Source of the DNA: Ectocarpus siliculosus
Taxonomy: Eukaryota; Sar; Phaeophyceae; Ectocarpales; Ectocarpaceae
Assembly (NCBI GenBank): GCA_000310025.1
Contig: FN648563.1
Location: 11,823 to 75,822, forward strand
Direction: 5' to 3'
Length of the DNA stretch: 64,000 nt
The translations under genes and the position numbers were made by a program. Shown piece after piece: positions 1 through 11,882 of this stretch (positions are counted from its first letter, which is position 1; each line of letters starts with the position of its first letter). The notes under the pieces are model-generated. The model worked only from the letters and a program-made list of their open reading frames with translations, was not told where the DNA came from and searched no databases.

Positions 1-1460
1 GCAATGTAGCTTCATAGCTCGGTCGACGCTAACTTAACGCGCACGGCTACCTAACGCACTGCAAATAGTGTCGGTGGCGTTGATTTTCATTGCTTCATTG
101 TGAATATGTTGATGGTATAGATAAACATTTTGAGCTGCTTTCGGCAACGTAGTGAGGAAGGATTGGCCATCGGTGATCGCCCCTGTGTAAACAATGGTAC
201 GTCTTGCGGAGGATCTGTGATCAATGCTTTATATCAACTACTTCAGCAAGATAATATTCTGCCCCCATACCCCACCTGGCCACCCAGCAAAAAATCTCCA
301 ATTTGTTGATGCATTTTGACCCCCGCCCCTCGCTCCCCCCCCCCCACACCCGATGTTTACCATCGCGGTTGGGTTCTCGTCGCTCGGCAGATATGTAAAA
401 AAGCCAATTCACTCCGTGAACTTGGCAACCAGGTTACCGTTTTTTTTTACCTCTGTTTCTTTATTGGCGGTAACCATGAATGGTGGTCGAGTAGATTGTG
501 TTGTGCGGGGTCGAGAACCCTCACTCCCCGCAAAGGCGATAATCTTGTGTTAAATCGGTCAAGTACCCTCGAGGCAGTTACACAGTGCTTACAAATGTCT
601 CTGCAAGTGAAGGCACCAGAAACAAGATTGAGTCATACGCAGCAGTCATCCATGCGCAAGGAAGTTAGCAAATATGCCAAACACCCTTAGCAGGATGCAG
701 CGCACCCTTCATGCGACGCGCCGAATACCTCGCCGCTTCGCGCTTGGTGATGTGAGAGTCTGGTCCGGTGAGAACCCGGCGTGCTCCGTCCCGGCTCTGT
801 AGGGATGCAAGGTCAATGGCCTAACGACTACGGCATGCACGACTATGAGTACACCCCCACCCCCTCACCCCCTCGCTCACGTCGTTGGATCTTTCCTTGT
901 TGTACGGGAAGGGGTTGGATTTTCTTGCTAGTGTTTTAGCGTGCTCTCACTCACTCTCCATGGGAGCAACTCCCCCCTTTTCTCACGTTGCCTTTCTTAT
1001 TTTCAAAAACATCGCCTGACCTTGTAAAGCATCAAGACGCGGTCACTTTCGGCCAACATACCCACTGCCGCGAAGGGTTTCCTCAAGAAGTCCGGACTGG
1101 CCTGAAGCTCTGAAGCTACAAGTAAGGTCAGCCTGCCCAAGGCCAAAAACCTGCGGGTGCGTCTTTGGTGTGTCACTCTCTCGTGCGCTTGAGGCATCAA
1201 ATCGAAAGTTGTCCCGTCTGGTTCCCGGTTGGATCTAGTAAGCTCGTTTAGAATGGCCCTTCATCTCCCGAGTTTTTGGAAGCAGCATGCCGCAGCAGTT
1301 TGACCCCCCGTTGCAAGTGGCGCTCCACACCCCATTGACCACCCTCCCCCCTCCCCCCTCGCACCATATGCTACAGTTCTACGCTGGGCCGGCTGCGACA
1401 AGGGAGGCCACCAAGGGAGATACTACCGCCATAAGCGCCATTCTTCATCTGGTCTTCTAG
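1..1460. other. No gene recognised; low-complexity patches
   Basis: Several short frames overlap here on both strands, but none shows a domain, codon periodicity or paired splice sites that I trust. There are cytosine-rich runs near 316-350, 853-880 and 1340-1360. The last part (about 1370-1460) is probably the intron leading into the gene that follows, because it ends in a pyrimidine-rich tract and TCTAG immediately before the first readable exon. Confidence 0.5.
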
Positions 1461-3829
1461 TACTCCCCGGTGTTCGCAGCCAACCCGAGCTGGCGCACCT
1501 CGGCTTCTCTCGAGGAAAATCCCATCCTCAAGATGGCCTACAGGGTGTATCGGGCCCGCGGAGGCGTGTCACGTGCACGCATGTTTGTCGGTGAGGCCAT
1601 TTGTTGTGCACATTGCGTATGCATAGGTATGATTGAAAGACGTGAAGCTGAGAAGCGTGGGATGCCTTGATAGCCCCAGTTGTGGAATGATCCGGCTTGT
1701 CACCCGCACGAGCAAAGCATGTATAGCCCACACGAGCATACGAGCAGATATACTCGACAGTAAGCGTAGCCCTAATGCGGATTCTCTTGCTTCTCGTTTT
1801 TTTACCACAGGCAAGCTTGGCAAAAACCTGGCCGCCACGTGGTCGGAGTGCCACAAGCATGTACGGATGACGGAGTGCAAGCTCACCCTCCAGGTCCGGT
1901 GCGTCGAGGCTGACGTCAAGGAGGGCGATGCGCCCTCGAAGCTAACGGCACGCAACCTGGCGAAGGCTTCTCGAAGGTCTCTCCGCAAATTGGTACGTAC
2001 AACTCTCGTCCAACGCTGGCCCTAAGCTTTCTAGACGGTACTCCACTGCTTGACGACATCGCAACAAAACGATGGTGACTAGGGACAAACCCTAACCCAG
2101 AGCCCCCCCCCCCCCCCCATATGTAACAAAATTAAGCGTTGCCCTGGGCCTTCGTGATGGCACACATATAGGACTGTGTTTCCGTTTGATGCTTGTGAGC
2201 GAGCCTGACTCGGATACCGCGGTGTGGCCGGTAAACGTCACTCTAGTCAAGTCTAACTTGTTCATTTTGCGTCTCTAGGGCGAGGGGACCTCTTTACATG
2301 GGTCGCGGTGGTGCCTAACTGTTTGTCCGAGCCATGTTTGCGGCACTTCGATTTCAGCTCTTTGGACCGGTTTGCACAGAGGATAGCAGCGTATCGGTCG
2401 TGTCGCTTTCTTTTCTGGCACTCGAGGCAACGTGGGGTGTTCACTCCATCCCGCAAGACTCGATGTCAACAGCGTCTAGCGTCCTCTTCCCCTGCATACC
2501 GCCGTCCTGTGTGTCGTCTACAGCCTGCGATGGTCTGTTTTGGTCCCTCCGAATATGCAGGCTCCTGGCCCGGTTTGAGTGCCAATGTTCGCCTTCTCTA
2601 CCTTAGTCCGCTGGCGTTTGCTTGCTGCGACTCGTATTGCTCGTGTGTTTTTTGACACGGTTGCTCCGCCTCGTCGAGACATGTGTAGTCCGGGTTGTCT
2701 CGGCCTCCGGGTGACTTGATAGAGGCAGATCCAAGTCACTTTGGGGAGATCGCCGCACTGCTCACTATCGCCTTCAGACTTGTAGCCAAACTATTCGTGG
2801 AACATAGCCTTCGCCCGAAATCAAAGCTGCTCCTTGCCGATGTTGTCTTCAGGCATATTGTACTGTAGCTAAACGGACGTGGTGTCGTTATTAGGTCTCC
2901 AGTGCTTTGCTGTACTTTGTGCCCGGTTGTTCGGTCGTTTGGCGAGGTTATCGTTTGGGTCATCCATCCCACCCTTCTCCCCCGTGGATGAAACTGGTCG
3001 CAGGTCATTCTCCCCCTCGCCAAGGAGTTTCTGGACGAGATTGGCGCGCAGCTCGCGTCAGCGGTTAGCGTCTACCGGCAATCCTAGGGAGGGGATGACT
3101 CCGACTCCGACGAGGATGACGGCACCGAAGACCCACCGGGCTTCAACACCCGTCGCACCATCCGTGAGCTGATCAAGACGAAGGGAAAGCTTCCTCCGGG
3201 CGGCGGCGACAAGCACCACAAGGCCTTCCTCGCGCGGTAAGACTCCCTCGAACCTTGTTGCCTCTGTACACGTTTCGTAGTCTGTTGTTGAGCAAGTGCG
3301 TGTTGACACTCGTGGTAGCGGACGGTTATCACGAGGTAGTTTTTAAGTCGTGTATGTCCTGCGCCTTCATCCAAGAGTGCAGCGGTGCAGCAACCGCGGA
3401 CTTGTCCTTCCGCAACTAGATTTTTCGGCTCAGCATTCTTACCGCTGACTCTTCTTCGGTTGCCTCGCCCAACCCATATGCATCACAGGTTTAAGGTCAT
3501 TATGCTCGACTTAGTCCAGGAAGCTCGGGGCGAACTGCCGGCAGCTAACGAATGCTCGCTGGAAGTCGCCGAGGATTTTTTTTCCTTACAACTACACCAA
3601 CGGCGTTCTGGGTGGCGACGACGCTGGCGGTGACGCTGGCGGTGACGCTGGCGGTGACGCTGGCGGTGACGCTGACGCTGATGCTGACGCCTACGCTGGC
3701 GCTGGCGCTGGCGGCGACGACGAGGAGAGCAGCGATGAAGGGTCCGTCCAGACCGACCAGGAGAACGCCGACACCGAGTCGGAGTACGAGGAAGGGACGG
3801 GTGCCGGCGACACTGAGACGGAGGACTAG
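1461..3829 (+). CDS. Multi-exon host-like gene, unknown function, acidic repeat C-terminus (possibly a pseudogene)
   Basis: Five segments read as one protein with matching splice phases: 1461-1590, 1811-1992, 2725-2859, 3004-3236 and 3489-3829 (stop TAG). Donors are GTGAGG, GTACGT, GTACTG and GTAAGA. Acceptors include TTACCACAG and GCATCACAG; the one before 2725 is weak. The protein has a basic segment, a helical middle (positions 2725-3080), an Asp/Ser-rich patch, then a Gly-Asp-Ala repeat tail ending in a Glu/Asp-rich terminus. I do not recognise the family. The acidic tail would suit a nuclear, nucleic-acid or histone-binding protein, but that is inference. Two defects are visible: an in-frame TAG at 3085-3087, and an eight-T run near 3576-3583 after which the coding frame shifts by one. 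The start codon and any upstream exons were not found. It is either a decayed gene or a gene with assembly errors. Confidence 0.5.
3623..3700 (+). repeat. 12-bp tandem repeat encoding Gly-Gly-Asp-Ala
   Basis: The unit GGTGACGCTGGC is repeated about four times and then decays into GACGCTGATGCT-type units. In the gene's reading frame it encodes a Gly/Asp/Ala repeat in the acidic tail. The 12-bp period preserves frame, so copy number could change without disrupting the protein. Confidence 0.75.
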
Positions 3830-5260
3830 AAGATTCATCTAGGCGAGAACCGATGTTGTCTTGTGCAGTGCATCCTGTTCGGTCAACTTGTTTTTCCACA
3901 GTGGCTGTAGAAAGATACGTAGGGTGTCTCGAGGTGTCTCAAGGCTAGGAGGTTGGGTATGTGCATTCGTTGGCAATTATTTGCTTCGCATCGACCTTTA
4001 GTTCAGTGTATTCCAACTCTGCAACTTCGCGAGACAAGAATAATCCTTTGGAGCTTTTGGGTGGCTGACGACACCAGTTATTGACAGTACTGTACCCTTT
4101 AGTATGCTACATATGTAACACATTTCCACTGGAGTATGTTTGAACTTCCCGAGTTCTTTGGTAGCCCAAGACCAAGCCCTTAATCGACACTTTTGTTCAC
4201 GGTGATCGGCCGACCGTCTGTAAAACCCTGTCGTTTCTACTCAAAACCAAATGGGCCGATCGATGACACCGTCCCCGGTTTGCTTGTTTTGAACTGCCCG
4301 TATGTTTTTCAGTCACGTGAGGGAAGAGGTAGCGTCAGCGCGACAACGGCGTGGCGAACATATTCTTCAAAAGCCCGGCGAGACGACCGGCGTGTGTTTC
4401 TTCCGTTCTCTGGCATCGGTCTGGCGCTACCGTCGCGGCACTTTCTTTTCGACGGGTGGGGAAGGGGAGCATGTATACGCCCTATGCTTTTTGTGTTTTC
4501 GGTCAATATCCAGACTATATCGTATGTGCGGACGGAATGGGGTTGACGATGGCCTGCGCCGTTGCTTGTTTGCGTTGCGGAAAGTCCAATTGTTCGGGTG
4601 GTACAGGTTGGTCGGGATTTTGTGTGGAGCCTGGGTGAGTTGGGGAAAAGTGGGCCAGGGAGGGCGGCTGGGGGGGGGAAGGCTGCAGCTTTAAGGTTGT
4701 TGACGGTTGTTGAAAGCTTCAACCTCGGGCGTTGACTTGAAGCCCGCGTTAGCGACCGCCGTTTGTTTGGATTCGCTGGCATCTGTGACGTGCTCACACG
4801 TCGCCGAAGGGGCACGATTGAGGTCGTTTTGTCAAGGCCAACTGCTGTGTTTTTTTTTTTTCTACGGGGGCGTGTTTCCTCACTCGTACCGACTTTAGTA
4901 AAATAAACTTTTGTTCTTCTCTTGGCTTCCTTGGTGCAAATGCTTGTTTGTGCGGGAGGTCGAGAAGTGGTGAGCCGGTCGAAAAACTTGTGTGGAGCCG
5001 CTCATGGCTGTGTGGGGCTAGGTATGCATGTTATTTTTTTTTGTACGTCATTACGGTTCTTTGTTCGGGAAGCCGCGGCCATCTTGTCCGCCGTCGTTCC
5101 GCCGTAATTATCTCGCGGTACACGTACAATCTTTTTTGCGTCGTGCGTGCCCTAAACGAAGCACGGGCCACGATTGTGGTTGCTGGGACCTTGGTTTGAG
5201 GCGTCGTGTATTTGTGTCTGCAGAATAGGCTTTTGTATAGTTTGTTTTTTGCCGGGGTGT
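3830..5260. other. Gene-free stretch, possible 3' flank of the acidic-tail gene
   Basis: No convincing coding exon was seen on either strand. An AATAAA-like hexamer lies near 4899-4906, about 1.1 kb after the stop codon at 3829, and could be a distant poly(A) signal. G-rich and T-rich runs occur at 4668-4679 and 4849-4861. The several overlapping frames at 4193-4815 look like chance openings. Confidence 0.35.
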
Positions 5261-5267
5261 CATGCGC

Positions 5268-8100
5268 TCACCACGGTGTTGACGCACGGGAACCTGCATA
5301 TGTGCAACTACGCGCTAACGCATTAACGACCGACGAATCAATACAAAAGAACATAAACCTGGTACTTGTTATCCGGCTGCGAACGTTTGTCCCGAGGGGC
5401 AGAATCTGGCGACGTTGTGAGCCAAGGCTTTCTCTAACCCACGAGGTTATGCTGTGTGTGCTTACCTGACCCGGCCAGGTTATGCCACCGGGGTCAGCAA
5501 CCTGAGACGTTGTATTAACTGCAAATAGAGTGCTTTTTTTTCGGCATTGTACAATGGTGCATATAATGTGCACGTTGGCCACCTGTGCACTGTACACTTC
5601 AAAGGGAATGCCATAAAATAATGTTCGATTCTTCTTGATCGCCCACACTATCGCACCCGCTTCATGCTCAGTCGGACTCCATCTCGTTTCATATGGGAAT
5701 GTTGATCTGCTCAAAAAGCATAGCGGTCTAGTACTTCCATCTCGTTGCTCTTGCTCAATTTCGGCTCCCAAGCCCGAAACCGACGCATCAGCGGTTAAAC
5801 GAAACGGCCGCTCTCCCGAGATCGCACCCTCATAACACGGAAATGCCAAAACCCCAGGACCTGACAGAATATCCATCATTTTCCTCACTGCCACATGATC
5901 AGCCGTGAATGCAAACGTCGCCCCCTTTTTCAGCATCGCATTGATCGGTTTCAATTTTGCCGACATGTTCCTCAGAAAGTTTCGATAGTACGACAAAGAC
6001 CCCAACAACGATCGCAGCTGGCTAACATTAGTGGGCATTGGCACTTCACGCAGCGGTCTGACCTTTCCCGGGTCCGGCCCGATCCCTTCCGCCGTGACTT
6101 GATGTCCCAAGTACGTCACCACCTTCACCCCCAGGTTCGTCTTCTTGGGTGCCAGTTTCAGGTTGAACTTGACCATGCGCTCGAAAAACCTCTCCAGGTC
6201 GCGCACGTGTTCTGCCCGTCCCTGGAAAAAACAATCACGTCATCGACCAACAGACGCACACTTTCCAGTCCGTCACATACTCTGGCCATCACCGAATGGA
6301 ACCACCTAGGACTACTACTGAGACCTTGTGGCACGGATCAAAATTCGTACAACCCCGTAGACGTGATAACAGCAGTGATCGGAATGCTGTCCTCTTCAAT
6401 ACTGCACTGGAAAAAACCCACTGACCAAATCCAGCGTACTGACGATTTTCGATTTGTCCAATTCCGCCAAAATATCCTCCACTATTAGAATGGGCCATTT
6501 CGGGATTACACTCATTTTATTGATACGCTTATAGTTGACCGTCAACCGCACACCACCGTTAGCCTTCGCGACTACCACCAGCGGACTCGCCCCGTTGCTG
6601 TACGATCTCCGCAACACACCCGCCAACAGCAATTTGTCAATTTCGATCTGCACCTTTTCGTTCATAACCGGCGAATAGCGGTATGGTCTCTTCCGCACTG
6701 GCTGTGCCCCCGGCTTCAAAATGATCGAAACGGATCCACCGTCACCCGTCCTAAATCTGAACCACCCTTCGAAAAACGATGCTCAAATTTGCATAACAAA
6801 TCACCTAGTTTGTCAATGTCCTCCGGCTCCCACAGTTTCGCATTGAAGTCGAAATGGACGTCTCGAATGTGCGGAGGCACCCTCTGCCACAACCGCCTGG
6901 ACGCCACCTGTTGCGCCCCATTGAAAGAAAACATAACATCAGCGGGAGGTTCGTCGTTAGGCATGTCAGCCTCTTGACCCTCCTGAACCGCAAATACATT
7001 TTTGAATTCCTCATTTTCCACCAAACGAGCATCATCCAAATTTACCACCTCCAGGGGTTCACCACCATACCCCAAAATATCGTTTGGTTTCACCAGACAC
7101 GAGCTATCCCCTACCCTTCTTAGAGGAATTTCACACGTGCCATGTTCGACCAATGCTTCCTGCGGGAACCACTTCTTCCCAGATTGCGCACGGTATGTCC
7201 CTACCGCCGCGTCACTGCCATCTAGGTTGGTCAATTTTACCTCCACCCATGACATTGCATTTGGAAGCCGTCGTCTACGACGATTAGATTTCACCACTAC
7301 TTTTCCATCACCTTCCGTTTCCACCATACCCACCGCGATACCCACCCATTCATCAAAGCGGTGATCACCTGCCACTTTATCCGTATTTGAACCGACAAAA
7401 GTGACAATTGTTTCTGTGTCCGACACGTCTTGGAATCTGCGAACTGGAAAATCAGCCCACATATCCCTCCCTAGTATCCGATCATGTCCCATGGCTGCGT
7501 CTGGCACGATATACGCATACACACTCGTCCGTACCGTCAGTGTACCAAAATGAACCGGCGCTGATTTTCCGCCCTTCCACATTTCAATATTTAATCGCAT
7601 TCTTCGATCAGTAACCAACGGCACCCCATGCAACCCACCCCATTCCTTGTTCATCCCCGTTTCAATGCTATCATCTGAAGCAGAACCATATGCCAACATC
7701 GTTTGCACACACCTTTCTTGTACAAACGATGCCGGACTTCCCGTATCCAACAGAGCCTCCCACGACATCATCTTGGTCGCTCTTGACCCCTCGAATACTT
7801 GCACTCTTGTCGTATGCCGGTGTCGATCCATCGTCAAATCCCCACCGACCGACCGAGTAAATGGTGACAGGTAGTCCACCGCTTCACCTGCAGCCAACGT
7901 AAAAGGAGGCGGAGGGTACACCGCATCACTTCGTTGTCCTGACACAGACGTAACAGATACTTGCACGGCAAAACTGCGATCTGTTCCTTCGTGTGTTAAA
8001 CCAAAATTCCCTCCCTCCTGCGCTGTTACCTCAACCTCACGCTCGAGAGAATTTTCAGAGGCGGATGCATCCCCTATCACGCCCTCTTCTTTTGTCACTG
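5268..8100 (-). mobile_element. Ty3/gypsy LTR-retrotransposon pol fossil (protease, RT, RNase H)
   Basis: Read on the minus strand, the order is aspartic protease (a LLDTGS-type active-site motif near 7.75 kb), the N-terminal half of reverse transcriptase (about 6.7-6.4 kb, with a STLDLVSGF-type motif), the RT thumb/connection (about 6.2-5.9 kb, with YLGH and GSLSYYRNF motifs) and RNase H (about 5.8-5.6 kb, with a LTADAS motif). This order is characteristic of Ty3/gypsy Pol. No integrase and no flanking LTR could be recognised, so it is a partial copy. It is broken, with roughly four breaks. The missing ends suggest an older insertion than the element at 50.6-61.1 kb. Confidence 0.85.
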
Positions 8101-8830
8101 GTAAACCAACAGTGTCATGGTTCTGCTTGCTCCAAGCACGATCAACGGTAACGCTTTTTTCCTTTCTAGTGTCCCGATTAATCGACCCCTTTTTGGCACC
8201 ATTTCAACCAACAGTGTGCTCCGCTTGAGGATCCAGCTGATATTTCACTGCTCTCGGAGAATTTGCCTTGCGTATTTTCTTCCGTTGAGAGGTTAACGCA
8301 TTCCCCGCTGGTATTGCATTGCCATTAACATTTCCCTTTGTGTCAATGATAGACTTCGTTTGATCGGACGAAGGGGGCGTGCTCGGCACCCCTACTTCTG
8401 GAAAATCCCTGTTTGTCTTACTAGTGATTATTTCCTGAAGCTGTACACATACATCTTGCGACACACCATGACCAAGAATTTCTTGCGGGGGCCTACTCCC
8501 CAATACATTCTTGCTCCCACGGCCTACACCCGTGCAGTTCAATTTATCAGCACCCGAAACCACATGCAGTTTGGGATAATTACGTCCATGCTTGGAATAC
8601 TCCAAAGATACTTGACAAACGTCGCTTTCCGTGGTTGGACGAGACGCTCCCCGTCGCCAGGCCGTCACCCTCGGTGTTGTGCACCACCGATCGGCCCCCT
8701 TCCTCCTCTACAATCCCACCCTGCGAGTCGTCCTCGATGCTCTCGCGTGATGATAATTTTTTTCTCTTACCCCAGGCCCCCCGAGATACTTCTTTGATCC
8801 CGGTCCTTGGCTCTGCTTTCTTCCCTTCTG
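8101..8830 (-). other. Possible upstream part of the Ty3/gypsy fossil (unassigned)
   Basis: A 154-residue minus-strand frame (8204-8668) sits directly upstream of the protease region in the element's orientation. It is rich in Ser, Thr, Asn and Lys and shows no zinc knuckle or other named motif. Its position suits the gag-to-protease part of the fossil, but sequence content alone does not prove this. Confidence 0.3.
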
Positions 8831-9176
8831 CCCGCGATATTTCTTTTCGTCATTACAATACCCGGGACCTCCTTCACCCTGCACTTCCACCTCGCGGAAT
8901 TTCTGTTTATTCTCGCAATACCTTTCACCCCTTTCACCCTTCACCTCCACCCCGCGGAATTTCTTTTTATTCTCGCAATACCTTTCACCCTTTTCACCCT
9001 TCACCTCCACCTCGCGGAATTCTTTTTATTCTCGCAATACCGTTCACTCCTTTCACCCTTCACCTCCACCCCACGAGATTTCTTTTCGTTCTCGCAATAC
9101 CGTTCACCCCTTTCACCCTTCACCTCCACCCCGCGGAATTCTTTTTATTCTCGCAATACCTTTCACCCCTTTCTCG
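8831..9176. repeat. Six-copy 59-60 bp tandem repeat
   Basis: Units contain the core TTCTCGCAATACC followed by TTTCACCCTTCACCTCCACC. The leftmost unit is diverged and the last is partial. The left copies have a 60-bp period, which on the minus strand reads as a charged repeat with a CENK core. The right copies have a 59-bp period and lose that frame. It lies upstream of the Ty3/gypsy pol fossil, so it may come from that element's gag region, or it may be an unrelated minisatellite. Confidence 0.8.
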
Positions 9177-9739
9177 CATGACGTTTGGATATTTTTCTCC
9201 CCACCTCCAATCTCATTCATCTCTCCCTCTCTTGCTTGAATATCCACCAAGCTGTATGACCCAGGTGCTGCCAGCGCGCTGTCCAACTGATCGTCGCACC
9301 ATCCGTCCTGCACCGCCCTCCGCCTCATCTTCATGCGGTTTAGCCTTCCAGTTCCTCAGGCGGTTCAACCACCTATCCCACGTTGCTTTTTTTGCACATC
9401 GTCATCGCCACCTGACATACGCACGATTCGAGCTGCTGTCGTTAGAATGTGCCTTAGCAGTGATGCCCTTGAGCTCTCTTCAAATAATACTCTTGAGTAT
9501 CTAGCCCTGCGTGGCTCCAACAGCCGCAACCCTTGCATGGACAGGTGCATCCCTCGCCGTTCTCTGATCCACACTGAGGCACCTTGCCTTCCCCCCCGAC
9601 ATCTCAGAACGCCTTGACCTTTCACCCGAGGCCCTTTGCCAGACCCCCTTCCCGACTTGGAGGCACATGTGCACACATTGCAACACAGCAACACATCTCC
9701 ACTCCCTCCCCCGTGCGACACACTTCCACCTAAAGCATG

Positions 9740-10135
9740 CACATAGCCCTTCTTGCCCGCAGGCGATCCACCCTTTTTCTCCAGAGACCTCGGCCGCTGT
9801 CCCTTGTCCATCCTCAGGTGCCTGCTGTACACCCTTAGTCCCAGGACTCATGATCCCGCCAACTTCAAGTGCTTCACCCGACCCCTTTTTTCCCCTCCTT
9901 CTGAGGCCCCTTTGTTGATTCTTCCCCCCTCTTTGGCAACGGCCTTGTTGTCGACTGCTCCCTTCCCATCAACAACTCATCCGTCCCACCCTTTCGCGAC
10001 GCACTTCCCCCCCCAGCGTGCGCAATACCCGCATAACCCGCCTTGCCCTCAGGCCATCCACCCTTTCCCCCAGAGACCTCAGCCTCTGTCCGTTGTGCAT
10101 CCTCGGATGAATGCTGTACACCATTAGATAGCACT
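9740..10135. repeat. Diverged direct duplication of about 100 bp
   Basis: The block around 9745-9850 (CAGGCGATCCACCC, AGAGACCTCGG, CTGCTGTACACC) recurs at about 10040-10130 (CAGGCCATCCACCC, AGAGACCTCAG, ATGCTGTACACC). The copies are about 300 bp apart and clearly diverged. Frames on both strands here are open mainly because the sequence is cytosine-rich. I assign no gene. Confidence 0.6.
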
Positions 10136-10209
10136 TCCCTCGTCTGACGTGAGTCTCCAACTTCAACGTCTCCACATAGGTGGACGCTACCCCCCCCTTA
10201 CACAAAGTT

Positions 10210-11020
10210 GACCCACCACCGGTACCTTGGACAGACCTTGCACGCACCCTGGGCAACGTAAAAATGCCCCAAGGTCACCACAAGGGTGCCCATGTCCAAG
10301 GTCTACTATGTCTGGGCCTTCGAATCACCTTGCGAAAGGTAAATAAGGCCCCAAGGTAGTGCAAAGTCAAACGTTGGGCTAGGTCCGGCGGAACCGGAAC
10401 CTTGCACGCACCCTGGGCAAGGTAAAAATGCCCCCAAGGTCACCTCACAGCCGAACCATGTCTAAGGCCTGCCATTTCTGGGCGTTGGAAGCACCTTGCG
10501 CAAGGTAAAAAAGCCCCAAGGTCACCACGAAGGCGAGCCATGCCCAAGGGCTACGATTTCTTGACCTTCGAAGGACCTTGGACAACGTGGAAAAAGCACC
10601 AAGATCACAATAGGTCGAACGGTTTCTAAGGTCGATGACTTCTGGACCTTACAAGGACCTTTGCGCAAAGTGGACAACGCCCCAGGGTCACACAGGGTCG
10701 AAGCTTGTGTAAGGTCCAGCGGAACTGTAACCTTACACGCACCCTGGGCAAGGTAAAATTGTCTCAAGGTCCACTAACAGTGAATCATGTCCAAGGTCTG
10801 CGATTTCTCGACCTTAAAAGGACCTTGTGCAAGGTAAAAAATTCCCCAAGGTCATGCACGGTCAAACGTTGGGCAAGGTCCAGCGGAACTGCAACCTTGC
10901 ACCCACCCTGGGCAAGGTAAAATGGCCCCAACGTCACCTAAAAGGCGAACTTTGTCCAAAGTCTGCGATTTCTGGACCGTAGAACGACGTTGCCCAGGGT
11001 GAAAAATTGCCGAACGGCCA
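10210..11020. repeat. Subterminal array of about 85-bp degenerate units (left arm)
   Basis: About ten units share a GCAAGGTAAAAA-GCCCCAAGGTCAC core at spacings of roughly 80-90 bp (cores near 10241, 10412, 10500, 10584, 10665, 10745, 10825, 10911 and 10995). Many include short palindromes such as CCTTGCGCAAGG, so the array is itself rich in small hairpins. Subterminal motif arrays of this kind occur in some DNA transposons, where the transposase binds them. Confidence 0.8.
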
Positions 11021-11126
11021 CCTCGAACCATTCATTTTTGCCGTGCCTCGCAAGGCGGGTAAGCGATCTCTAGCACCTTCCACGACGTACTACATCAGTA
11101 GCTAGTTCCTGGGAAACCAAAACCCG

Positions 11127-11882
11127 TCAACAAAGGACTGTGTGTCCAGAAAAGTGCGAATATCTTGTACCACGAAACACAGGCGGCTGTCCGCCAGCAC
11201 GGAGAGCGAGGCTCCCGCCAGTTCTACAGCATACATACTGATAGACAACACTCGCGGCTCGGAGCAAACAAGAGATCGCAGCAGATCGAGCGCTGGCGGC
11301 ATCGTTTCGCTGGGCGAACTCTCTCCCAGAAAGAGAGCGGACGACGGACGCACCGGAGGTGCAACGATCCGGGTTGATCCGCTCCCTCCCCCAACGAGAC
11401 GATTTGCGATCCAGCTTCAGGCGACCAACTTGTCCTGCCACTAGCCTCTCCCCGCGAGCCTTCGGCGATAGCCGCCGCCAACCTATCACCGTTGCCGAAG
11501 GTGAACGTGCCTCTTCTCCTTCCAGGTGCCCCGGGGGGACGGCGTCGGGGATGGAGCGCGAGCCCTCGCTCCTGGCAGGGGCGGGGGGGGCACGACGGCG
11601 GTTACGAGTGGCATAGATGAAGGTCTGGGTGCTCGAGAAGGATCGGCGGCGACACGTACTTGGAGTAGGGGAGGTACCCATGTCGTTTAGGGGTGTGTGC
11701 GAGAAGGACAGGCAGGGACAGGGGGCACGAGCGTCACAAACGGCGTCGTGAATCAGTAATTCATTCCTAAAACACGGCGTCGACCCAGCTGGAAGACACG
11801 CACGACCGATAAACAAACAGCAAGAGTTGCCGACAAACACTCCAACATGCTGTGGTACACGTACGTGTGTGCGTGTTTCCAT
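11127..11882 (-). CDS. Long open frame in left palindrome arm, function unknown
   Basis: This 251-codon frame is Arg/Ser-rich with no recognised motif. The matching frame in the right arm (14919-15473) is broken relative to it by a 4-bp indel near its start, so the frame is not conserved between arms. There is no TATA element near its start, because the corresponding segment is deleted from this arm. It may be a chance opening in GC-rich DNA or the decayed copy of a gene whose promoter survives only in the right arm. Confidence 0.2.
   Translation of the reverse strand: METRTHVRVPQHVGVFVGNSCCLFIGRACLPAGSTPCFRNELLIHDAVCDARAPCPCLSFSHTPLNDMGTSPTPSTCRRRSFSSTQTFIYATRNRRRAPPAPARSEGSRSIPDAVPPGHLEGEEARSPSATVIGWRRLSPKARGERLVAGQVGRLKLDRKSSRWGRERINPDRCTSGASVVRSLSGREFAQRNDAASARSAAISCLLRAASVVYQYVCCRTGGSLALRAGGQPPVFRGTRYSHFSGHTVLC

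Noticed and set aside
485-560. GGTCGAGAACCC, T-arm-like sequence suggesting a tRNA
   Set aside because: No acceptor stem, D arm or anticodon arm can be folded around it.
8635-9504. 289-codon plus-strand open frame
   Set aside because: It is the complement of the 59-60 bp minisatellite plus pyrimidine-rich DNA and has no domain; its openness follows from low stop density.
10210-11020. Regularly spaced short palindromic repeats resembling a CRISPR array
   Set aside because: The units are degenerate and contiguous rather than identical repeats with unique spacers, they are mirrored in the other palindrome arm, and the context is eukaryotic.
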